Assembly: GCA_002025865.1 (NCBI GenBank)
Contig: MWOR01000251.1
Span: forward strand, 1-54,174
Length of the DNA stretch: 54,174 nucleotides
Direction of reading: 5' to 3'
Source: Prochlorococcus sp. HOT208_60m_813I02
Lineage (GTDB): Bacteria > Cyanobacteriota > Cyanobacteriia > PCC-6307 > Cyanobiaceae
Part shown: positions 44,508-51,386 of the stretch, one piece after another
Numbering within the stretch: position 1 is the stretch's first letter
How the letters are laid out: each line of letters opens with the position of its first letter
Notes under the pieces: generated by a model
Databases searched by the model: none
Seen by the model: the letters and a program-made list of their open reading frames with translations, nothing else
What the model was told of the DNA's origin: nothing
Made by a program: the position numbers and the translations under genes

Positions 44508-45785
44508 TTAAATCTTTAATCCTTGTTCAATTAAAGTTTTCGACCACCATTCCATAAATTTTCTTCTTTTATCTAAAAGACTTGAACGATCATAATGACC
44601 CCGCGTGCCATTTAAATGACCCATTCTTCCTAATTGGCGATCAATAACCTCATAATCAAAAGGTGATTTTTCTAATGCTGAAGTTGTAATTACACTTCTC
44701 CATTGATGTGCAGATTGCTTATCTTTCCATCCAAGATTTTTGAAATGGTCATTGATAGTTTCAGTTCCAATATGATGAACATTTTTGCTTTTTAATGAAT
44801 AAAAACAATATTTTTGCCATCCGGTTATTTTTATTACCTTTGCCATAAGTTTATTAATTTCAGCAGTCGAAGGAATCACATGATCGTTTAATAAATCATC
44901 TTTTTTTCTTTTCAATCCTGGTGTTTGCGAAGGGATAATCCACTCATTATTTTCAGAGTTATACCAATCCCATTCAAGGCATGAAATAACCCCTGTTCTA
45001 ATGCACATTAGTAGATGTGCTTTAGTTGCTAGATCAGTAATTATTGACGCATTACAAGCGTTCTCATTGACCGATTGAATGAACTCTGGAAGCATCCCCC
45101 AAGAATTTTTTTTAATTGTTTTTGCAAATGTTTTATCTGATATTTTTCTTTTATTTCCTGTTTCCCATTGAAATTTTTTGTATAAGGGATTTTGATCTTG
45201 TTCGATATATTCTTCATCTTCTGAATAATCAAAAATCCAACTTATTAGTTGTCTAACTCTTGTTAATTGAACAGGTGCATCTGGAAAAATAGTCTTTAAC
45301 ATTATCGAAAAATATTGCCTCCCTTTTTTATCTCTCTGTAAATCGGTTATTAGTTTTTCTTCTCCGATATATCTCAAGACTTGATTAAATTTATTTTTCC
45401 TATCATTAAAAGTCCTCTCTTTAACTTTGTTTTTATAGACAAAATTAAACCATTCATCTGCAATTTCTTTAAAAGTTTTATCACTTAGTTTTTCTTCTTC
45501 TTCTTTGCCAAATAATTTTGGATCTTTATTATTTTCTTTGCTCCAAGTTTTAATCGAATACCATTTTTCAAGTGCATCTTTTAATAGAACCTCTCTTTCA
45601 AAAATTCCAATTGGAATTGAAATTAATTTGCCTGAACTATTGAAAGGAAATCTCATTCTTCCTTCCAAGAATTTGGAGTTACCTTTGTTAATTACATAAA
45701 GACCACTTTGAGGTTGAACTGAACAACTCTTACCTTTGAATTTTCTGATCTTGGCATTTGTATTGGCGAAATAAGTAGAAGTCAT
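44508..45785 (-). CDS. Tyrosine recombinase (integrase) of element 1
   Basis: A 425-residue site-specific recombinase. I set the start at the ATG at 45785 because GAGGAGG precedes it and its A is shared with the TAA of the AlpA-like gene. The N-terminal part (about 1-80) is an arm-binding-like region and a core-binding SAM-like domain follows (about 110-210). The catalytic residues are visible: Arg in CIRTGVISCLEWDW (about 262), HQWR (about 358), and LGRMGH then the nucleophile Tyr in RGHYDRSSL (about 397). It would act at the tRNA-Asn 3' end. Confidence 0.9.
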   Translation of the reverse strand: MTSTYFANTNAKIRKFKGKSCSVQPQSGLYVINKGNSKFLEGRMRFPFNSSGKLISIPIGIFEREVLLKDALEKWYSIKTWSKENNKDPKLFGKEEEEKLSDKTFKEIADEWFNFVYKNKVKERTFNDRKNKFNQVLRYIGEEKLITDLQRDKKGRQYFSIMLKTIFPDAPVQLTRVRQLISWIFDYSEDEEYIEQDQNPLYKKFQWETGNKRKISDKTFAKTIKKNSWGMLPEFIQSVNENACNASIITDLATKAHLLMCIRTGVISCLEWDWYNSENNEWIIPSQTPGLKRKKDDLLNDHVIPSTAEINKLMAKVIKITGWQKYCFYSLKSKNVHHIGTETINDHFKNLGWKDKQSAHQWRSVITTSALEKSPFDYEVIDRQLGRMGHLNGTRGHYDRSSLLDKRRKFMEWWSKTLIEQGLKI

Positions 45786-46222
45786 TAGTTCCAACCTCCT
45801 CTTTTTCCGTGTAACCATTCTTCGATTTGATACAACCGAAAACCAACTCTTCCTTCAGATAGTTTTACCTTAGGAGGAAATGTTTTTCCTGCCGATCGAT
45901 TGATAGTTGAAGTTGAAATTCCACACTCTGAATAAGCACCAGAAATAGACAAATGATGACGACCCATATCGCCTTTCAAATTGAATTGATACATGACTAA
46001 ATTAATTACAAACGGACTAAGATTGACCCTTTTGGGTCTATTCAATTTTTTGGTTAATATTGCTTTCTTAAATTCGGGCGTATCTACCTGATCTTGCCTT
46101 CCTTTATACCCTGTTATTATAGCACTAGATTGTAGTCGTGTCAACTGTTTTGGGGGAATTCGAACCCCAAAATTGACCTGTAAATTGACCTCTGGAATGG
46201 GTCTTTGAGATAAAATTTCCAT
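45785..46222 (-). CDS. AlpA-like excisionase/regulator of element 1
   Basis: The C-terminal 50 residues are an AlpA/MerR-type winged helix (SECGISTSTINRSAGKTFPP then RVGFRLYQIEEWLHGK). The start is uncertain. The ATG at 46222 sits exactly where the alpA gene of element 2 starts relative to its att site (both 91 bases before the core). However, a perfect sigma-70 promoter lies within the first part (46116-46144), so a shorter product from the second promoter is possible. AlpA proteins activate excision and can repress their own gene. It overlaps the integrase start by one base. Confidence 0.7.
   Translation of the reverse strand: MEILSQRPIPEVNLQVNFGVRIPPKQLTRLQSSAIITGYKGRQDQVDTPEFKKAILTKKLNRPKRVNLSPFVINLVMYQFNLKGDMGRHHLSISGAYSECGISTSTINRSAGKTFPPKVKLSEGRVGFRLYQIEEWLHGKRGGWN
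46025..46038 (-). promoter_or_regulatory. GACCC-N4-GGGTC hairpin in the alpA leader
   Basis: GACCC-TTTT-GGGTC on the plus strand. With the flanking GGGTCTATTCA it is the same block as at 32488-32507, upstream of the 147-aa gene. It lies about 78 bases downstream of the internal consensus promoter. Confidence 0.5.
46116..46144 (-). promoter_or_regulatory. Perfect-consensus promoter inside the alpA reading frame
   Basis: On the minus strand TTGACA (46144-46139), 17 bases, TATAAT (46121-46116). It reads toward the alpA C-terminal part and the integrase. It is one of two exact-consensus promoters in element 1. Confidence 0.75.
46148..46172. promoter_or_regulatory. Palindrome abutting the -35 box (candidate operator)
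   Basis: TTTTGGGG (46148-46155) and CCCCAAAA (46165-46172) are exact reverse complements around a central TTCGAA. It lies 3 bases upstream of the internal -35. A tandem ATTGACCT repeat (46172 and 46184) adjoins it. Confidence 0.5.
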
Positions 46223-46242
46223 GTTGGGAATATGTTGGGAAA
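46221..46242 (+). repeat. Right-end iterons of element 1
   Basis: Two copies of ATGTTGGGAA, at 46221 and 46232, spacing 11, same orientation as the three left-end copies. The first overlaps the ATG at 46222 of the alpA frame (minus strand). The first iteron is 92 bases from the att core at 46313, the same as in element 2. Confidence 0.75.
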
Positions 46243-46312
46243 ATATCTCAATTTCGTCTTTTTTTTATATCAGGTTCAGTCAGGCACTATCACGAAATAT
46301 CAACCCGACTTT

Positions 46313-46372
46313 CGCCCGGGGAGTTCAATCTCAGATTCTAAAGACTTCAAGTTAATTCACTTGAGGTCTTTT
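46313..46372 (+). repeat. Second tRNA-Asn 3'-end copy (att) with terminator
   Basis: 46313-46327 equals the tRNA 3' end at 31676-31690 for 15 bases. 46341-46372 equals the post-tRNA terminator for 32 bases, at the same 28-base offset. The 13 bases between differ. It is the junction of elements 1 and 2. Confidence 0.9.
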
Positions 46373-46383
46373 AATTTGTATCT

Positions 46384-46433
46384 CCATATTTGTCTAAGAC
46401 AATATGGACTATTTACTAGTAATTCAATATAAT
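46384..46433 (+). promoter_or_regulatory. Promoter with a dyad over the -35 for the 1,472-aa gene
   Basis: TGGACT (46405-46410), 17 bases, TATAAT (46428-46433), about 25 bases before the ATG at 46459. An 11-bp near-palindrome with one bulge (46384-46407, arms CCATA and TATGG around TTGTCT-A-AGACAA) overlaps the -35. It may be the binding site of a repressor. Confidence 0.5.
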
Positions 46434-46458
46434 TAACTAAAAATTTTTTGATAAAGAG

Positions 46459-49400
46459 ATGTCAAATAAACCAATTGATATCTTCTTAAAAGGGTTTGTT
46501 AATAGTGATTGGACTACTTTAATTGGATCAGATTATCAAGATTCTACTCCTTCTGGTGAAATATCTTATGTCTTAACGCAATCATTAGATAGTTCTTTAT
46601 ATATCGCCGGAAAGGTAAATAGTACTAATTCATATGGTCAAGATCTTTTTGTAAGCAAATTTGATTCTGATGGTAATAGAAAATGGTCTACAGAATTTGG
46701 AACAGAAATGCAATTAAATATGCTTGGTGGAAGGGAAGAGATTTCAGAAATAATTACAGATAAAGATGGTTCAATTTACGTGATTGGGAATACACAGGGA
46801 CCTTTGAATGGACAATCAAATCCTTCAGGACCTAACTCGTTATACGGAGATTATTACCCCAGTGCCTTTATAACCAAATTAGGTATTGATGGTGAACAGG
46901 AATGGACAAAAATTCTTGGTTCCCAGTATTACGATTATGCAAATCACATTCAAATTTCTTCAGATGGTTATGTCTATGTGGCAGGAACAACTACTCCAAG
47001 TTCTCCCTTTGATGGAAATCTAGATCCAGGTCCAATATTCCTTGTTAAATTTGATAGTGCTGGTATTCAACAATGGATCAATTTCTTTGGAGAAGATAAT
47101 GGATCTTCTATTAATGATTTAACTTTAGACGCTAGTGGTGATATATATATAACCGGTCAAACATTCACTGATTTTGAAGATCAAATTAATGAGGGCGATC
47201 GTTCAAGTGATGCATATATATCAAAAGTAGATTCTGACGGGACAAAAGAATGGACTATATTATTAGGACCAGATAATGATATTGATGGTCTCTATTCTGG
47301 ACCCCATGTAATAGGTTCTTCCCTAACTATTTCAGAGGATGGTTCTCTTTATGTTGTAGGTTATACCGAGGATGATTTAAACGGTGAGGAGCATAGCACA
47401 GGTTTCGATGGGGATAAACATCACCATGTCCAGGATTTATTCCTCAGTAAGTTTAATTCAAATGGGACAAGGGAATGGACGAAACTTTTTGTTGATTCGG
47501 TAAGCGATGGTAGTTCTTTAAGAAAAGCAGTAAGTTCTACAAAATTATCAACTGACGAAAATGGTTCAGTCTATTTATTTAAGGAAGGTTTTTCAATCAC
47601 AAAAATTAAATCTAATGGAGAATTCGACTTAACTCATTCATTTGGAAGATATCCTTCTGGTTTTTCTTATACAAATGATATTTTATATGATTTCAATGGA
47701 TCCATTTTTATAACTGGTTATACCAGTGAAGATTTAGATGGTTTGCATAATACTGGTAATGATAGTTTTCTAATTAAATTATCGGAAGTTGAAATCGATT
47801 CTATTAATGAAGGTTCTCATTCAGGATATGTAATTGGTCAATTATCTACCCTTGATGATGATAATGAGGATTCACATACATATAAGTTAATTGAAGGAGA
47901 AGGTTCATCTGATAATTCAAAATTTAGCATCGATCGCAACTTACTAAAAATAAATTCAACTTTGGATTATGAAACAAATTCTTCATTTTCAATTCGTATT
48001 CAAACTTTAGATAATGCTGGTAATTCTTTAGAAAAAAAGTTTGTTTTGCAAGTTAAGGAAGAAAATCAAGCACCTACAGATATGACGCTTTCTAATGAAA
48101 GTTTTGACGAGGATGCTAAAGAGAATTTTTTAGTAGCAAATATATCTTCAACTGACGAAGACTCTAACCAACATAATTATTATCTTGATCACTTTTCATG
48201 GGGTGAGAGCACATACAATAATAGTTACTTTAAAATTGATGGCGATAAATTATTACTTAAGAATTCTCTTGATTATGAGACACAGAATTCATATGAAGTA
48301 TCCATTAAATCGATTGATAAAGATGGGAATTCATTGATTAAAAATTTTGTTCTTCAACTAAATGATGTTAACGAAGCACCAGAAGAAATTTCATTTGATG
48401 TAACTTCAAAATTGGAGGATAAATGGACAAAACTTATAGGGGGGGAATCATCAGATAGGTCATATTCATTAACAATTGATTTGGAAGGATCTTTATATAT
48501 AGCAGGAGATACTTATGGAGAAATTGATAATCAAAAAAATACTCAAACAATCGATGGATTTATTACAAAGTTAAAGGAAGACGGAACCAAAGAATGGACA
48601 AAACTATTATTTCCATTAATTGATCTAGATGATAAAACTATTGGTAAACAAGATGCAGAACAATATACAACAACTGCTGTTATTAATACATTAACGACAG
48701 GTCAAGATGGTTTTATTTATGCAGGAGGAAGACTAAGTAACAATGGGAACGAAGGATTTTTAATTAAATTAAAAAGTGATGGAACAAAAGACTGGGTAAA
48801 AATTATAAGTTCTGAGCAATCTGCAAATTTCTTTTACGAATCTGATCAAATGGATGTTATTGAAAGCATTACTTATGGTAATGATCAATCAATATATGTC
48901 GCAGGTTATCTTGGTGGAGATATGTTTGATGATCAAATAATTAGTAATGAAGTAGCAAGATCTGCATTTATATCTAAATATCAGTCTGACGGTGAAAGAG
49001 AATGGATACATTTTTTTCAACCAACTCCAATACTAGATTATAAAAATGATCGTGTTTGGTCTGATGCAAAAGCAGTTATCGCAGATTCATATGGTTCTGT
49101 ATACGTTGCAGGAGTAACAAGTGGAGATTTAGATGGTCAATATAATTCTATAAACAAAGAAACTCAAATTTATCATAATAATGATATCTTCTTAAGTAAA
49201 TTCAAATCTGATGGTACAAAAGAGTGGACTAGATTACTAGGTAATCAAGAAGGGGAGACATTTGGGGCATTATCAATCGGATTGGATGGTTCAATTTATA
49301 TTGCAGGCAATACGTATGGTGATTTTGAAGGTTATACACTTTCTGGAACAAGCGAATTTCTCACAAAATATAATTCAGGCGGTGATAAATTATGGACAAA

Positions 49401-50877
49401 AATTATTTCTTCAAGAGAGACTTCATCATCTGGAATAAGTATTCCTTATTCATTAACAGTTGATCAGGAAAATTCAATTTATTTATCTAGTCAAAAAACG
49501 CAAAATTGGCAAATTTCTAATCGAACACGAGAAATTGTCTTAACAAAATTAAAAAATGATGGGACTAATATTTGGAAAAAAACTATTAGTGATAATAATG
49601 ATACTTATGATTATCCCTCTGCACTTATAAATGGCGCAGATGGTTCTTTATATTTAAGTGGATATACAAACGATAATTTTAATGGTGAGATAAATAATGG
49701 AGGAACTGATGCTTTTTTGAGTAAGTTTCAAGATGAACTTGGGAACAATAATGATGGCACTATTTCATCTGGTTTTATATTTGCCCATTTGTCAACAACA
49801 GATCAGGATATTAATGATACGCATACTTATGAACTAGTAAGTGGAAGCGGTTCTACTCATAATGAATTATTTATTATTGATCAAGATAGACTTAAAGCAA
49901 ATCATGATTTTGAATACCCCACACAAACGTCCTATGAATTTCGTTTGAGGACTACTGATAATAAGGGACTTTTTTTTGAAAATGCTTATATTCTTAACGG
50001 TTCTGAAATTAGCGTAAATAATAATATAACTGCAGATAACAGTAATGAATCTTCTAATTCTTATTCTTCCAGTTCTGATTCTTCCAGTTCTGATTCTTCC
50101 AGTTCTGATTCCTCGTCTACGTCAACACAAATTATAGATGGGATAAAAGTTGCAGAAGTTAACTCTTCCTATGTTGCAGATGCCAAAGGTTTTGCAAATA
50201 TCACTGGTTCCACTCCAGTTTTGGTGACAAGTTACGAAATAGGAAAAGAAACAACTCTTGATTCAATCAAAGATTATGACGGTAATTTGCATGCAGGAGA
50301 TTATTTAGAATCAACTGCCTCTTCCTACAAATATCATGGAATGTTGGATGTAAATGGAGATGGAGTTTTTGAAGCAATATTTACCAATCAAGTATCTAAA
50401 CGTTGGGTTACTGCAAAAGTTGATTCAACTACTGGGCAAATAGATTTTAATGATAATGGTGCTGGCGGTGGGACAAGAGTTGTAGGAATTTATGAAGATC
50501 CACTAATTGCAGAGGGATCCAATAATGGAGGGTTTTTATCCGATGGAGTGACTCCTGCGCCTGCTAATTTTGGAGTGTCAGAAGAAGAAAGATTTGTAGA
50601 AGTTAATGGAGAAACTATTGATCGTTTAGCACTCAATAGTCAGGTAAGATTCCAAAATGATTTAGATATAGATAATTTAAGTGCAAAACATTCTGGTGAT
50701 TATGACAGTGATGGAGTTAGTGAGGTCTATTGGAAAACAAATGATGGGACTGCGTATCTAAGAGCATTGATGCATGACGATGGAAATATCAGATATGCAA
50801 ATTATCAAAGCGAAGATCAGATGTCTTCATATTTAACTGCACAAGGTCATGCTGAAATTGTTAGTGATATTGTTTAA
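46459..50877 (+). CDS. Giant repeat protein: two seven-repeat SBBP propellers with cadherin-like domains
   Basis: A 1,472-residue, probably exported protein with no classical signal peptide. Repeats of the form F-x-S-K-F-x-S-D-G-T-K-E-W-T-K-L-L-G occur about seven times in 30-440 and about seven times in 655-1090, as expected for two seven-bladed propellers. Between them (about 445-640) are two cadherin-like repeats (LDYETNSSFSIRIQTLD; LDYETQNSYEVSIKSID); a third lies near 1100-1185. A Ser/Asp linker (about 1194-1224), coded by 15-bp tandem units, leads to a C-terminal domain (VNGDGVFEAIF, DYDSDGVSEVYWK, calcium-loop-like). Likely type I secreted and surface-acting, possibly adhesive or protective. 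Confidence 0.8.
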   Translation: MSNKPIDIFLKGFVNSDWTTLIGSDYQDSTPSGEISYVLTQSLDSSLYIAGKVNSTNSYGQDLFVSKFDSDGNRKWSTEFGTEMQLNMLGGREEISEIITDKDGSIYVIGNTQGPLNGQSNPSGPNSLYGDYYPSAFITKLGIDGEQEWTKILGSQYYDYANHIQISSDGYVYVAGTTTPSSPFDGNLDPGPIFLVKFDSAGIQQWINFFGEDNGSSINDLTLDASGDIYITGQTFTDFEDQINEGDRSSDAYISKVDSDGTKEWTILLGPDNDIDGLYSGPHVIGSSLTISEDGSLYVVGYTEDDLNGEEHSTGFDGDKHHHVQDLFLSKFNSNGTREWTKLFVDSVSDGSSLRKAVSSTKLSTDENGSVYLFKEGFSITKIKSNGEFDLTHSFGRYPSGFSYTNDILYDFNGSIFITGYTSEDLDGLHNTGNDSFLIKLSEVEIDSINEGSHSGYVIGQLSTLDDDNEDSHTYKLIEGEGSSDNSKFSIDRNLLKINSTLDYETNSSFSIRIQTLDNAGNSLEKKFVLQVKEENQAPTDMTLSNESFDEDAKENFLVANISSTDEDSNQHNYYLDHFSWGESTYNNSYFKIDGDKLLLKNSLDYETQNSYEVSIKSIDKDGNSLIKNFVLQLNDVNEAPEEISFDVTSKLEDKWTKLIGGESSDRSYSLTIDLEGSLYIAGDTYGEIDNQKNTQTIDGFITKLKEDGTKEWTKLLFPLIDLDDKTIGKQDAEQYTTTAVINTLTTGQDGFIYAGGRLSNNGNEGFLIKLKSDGTKDWVKIISSEQSANFFYESDQMDVIESITYGNDQSIYVAGYLGGDMFDDQIISNEVARSAFISKYQSDGEREWIHFFQPTPILDYKNDRVWSDAKAVIADSYGSVYVAGVTSGDLDGQYNSINKETQIYHNNDIFLSKFKSDGTKEWTRLLGNQEGETFGALSIGLDGSIYIAGNTYGDFEGYTLSGTSEFLTKYNSGGDKLWTKIISSRETSSSGISIPYSLTVDQENSIYLSSQKTQNWQISNRTREIVLTKLKNDGTNIWKKTISDNNDTYDYPSALINGADGSLYLSGYTNDNFNGEINNGGTDAFLSKFQDELGNNNDGTISSGFIFAHLSTTDQDINDTHTYELVSGSGSTHNELFIIDQDRLKANHDFEYPTQTSYEFRLRTTDNKGLFFENAYILNGSEISVNNNITADNSNESSNSYSSSSDSSSSDSSSSDSSSTSTQIIDGIKVAEVNSSYVADAKGFANITGSTPVLVTSYEIGKETTLDSIKDYDGNLHAGDYLESTASSYKYHGMLDVNGDGVFEAIFTNQVSKRWVTAKVDSTTGQIDFNDNGAGGGTRVVGIYEDPLIAEGSNNGGFLSDGVTPAPANFGVSEEERFVEVNGETIDRLALNSQVRFQNDLDIDNLSAKHSGDYDSDGVSEVYWKTNDGTAYLRALMHDDGNIRYANYQSEDQMSSYLTAQGHAEIVSDIV

Positions 50878-50894
50878 TCTTTTTATTCAGATTT

Positions 50895-51074
50895 TTAACT
50901 TTCTATCCACTCATCAATTTCAAATTTCATAAAAACTTTTCTGCCTGGTGATAATTTTATTTTGGAAGGAAAGTCTCCTTTTTTGATTAATCGATGAATA
51001 GTGGAGATTGAAATTCCAATTAAATTTGAAACTTCTTTAATAGTTAGAAAGGGACGATTTTCTGAATTAGTCAT
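50895..51074 (-). CDS. AlpA-like excisionase of element 2 (59 aa)
   Basis: A 59-residue winged helix-turn-helix protein, ATG at 51074, TAA at 50895. FLTIKEVSNLIGISISTIHR then LIKKGDFPSKIKLSPGRKVF and KFEIDEWIES are a complete AlpA domain. It converges on the giant gene with a 17-base gap. Its ATG overlaps the first of two 11-bp iterons by two bases, so it probably autoregulates. With no integrase in the element it would have to assist an integrase in trans. Confidence 0.85.
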   Translation of the reverse strand: MTNSENRPFLTIKEVSNLIGISISTIHRLIKKGDFPSKIKLSPGRKVFMKFEIDEWIES

Positions 51075-51094
51075 GGTCGTGAAATGGTCGTGAA
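51073..51094 (+). repeat. Right-end iterons of element 2
   Basis: ATGGTCGTGAA at 51073-51083 and 51084-51094, head to tail, spacing 11. The distance from the first copy to the att core at 51165 is 92 bases, as in element 1, though the iteron sequence differs. Confidence 0.75.
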
Positions 51095-51121
51095 ATATAT
51101 CTTTTTCTTCGATTTCTTATG

Positions 51122-51179
51122 TCAGGTTCTTTCAGGGATTCTCAGGAAAGGTCTCCCTGACTTTCGCCCAGGGAGTTCC
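51122..51179 (+). repeat. Right end of element 2: TCAGGTTC block and diverged att core
   Basis: TCAGGTTC (51122-51129), GACTTTCGCCC and the att core at 51165. The same signals in element 1 lie at 46270, 46307 and 46313. TCAGGTTC is 43 bases from the core in both. The att copy differs by one base from the tRNA end (CCAGGG for CCGGGG). Confidence 0.75.
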
Positions 51180-51201
51180 TTAACAAAATCAAGAACAATC
51201 A

Positions 51202-51227
51202 AGAGACCTCATAAGTCTCTTTTTTTG
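51202..51227 (+). terminator. Terminator after the third att copy
   Basis: AGAGAC (51202-51207) and GTCTCT (51215-51220) around a seven-base loop, followed by seven T. It occupies the position of the terminators after the first two att copies but has a different sequence. Confidence 0.7.
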
Positions 51228-51321
51228 TGACTATAACTGGAGTTAGAGGAGAAATAGATATTCAGTACATTCCAATAATAACCATAAGTTTTGACTTTAA
51301 AAACTATGATTTTTGAAAAAT

Positions 51322-51360
51322 AGTTAGTGTAAAGTTAGTGTAATTCTGAAAAATAGTTAG
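51322..51360 (+). repeat. Left-end iterons of element 3
   Basis: AGTTAGTGTAA at 51322-51332 and 51333-51343, and a partial copy (AGTTAG) at 51355, giving spacings of 11 and 22. The 14-base TGAAAAATAGTTAG also repeats (51314 and 51347). The geometry parallels the left end of element 1, which has 11 and 23. Confidence 0.65.
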
Positions 51361-51386
51361 AACAAAAAGGATTTTGATAATCCAAT

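Larger units (their letters stand above)
46313..51179 (+). mobile_element. Integrase-less element 2 (about 4.9 kb)
   Basis: Bounded by the att copy at 46313 and a diverged one at 51165-51178 (CGCCCAGGGAGTTC). It holds one large cargo gene, a small alpA-like gene at the right end and the conserved right-end signals, but no integrase. It may be a satellite mobilised by integrases of neighbouring or distant elements, or a remnant that lost its integrase. That the right-end signals keep the same spacing as in element 1 argues against simple decay. Confidence 0.7.

Noticed and set aside
46148..46172. TTCGAA flanked by G and C runs as a tRNA T-arm or extra tRNA fragment
   Set aside because: It is a symmetric palindrome with no acceptor, D or anticodon arms; position next to a -35 box fits an operator better.
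50060..50115. The 15-bp tandem unit GATTCTTCCAGTTCT as a stand-alone minisatellite
   Set aside because: It is in frame within the giant gene and encodes a Ser/Asp linker, so it is treated as part of that protein.
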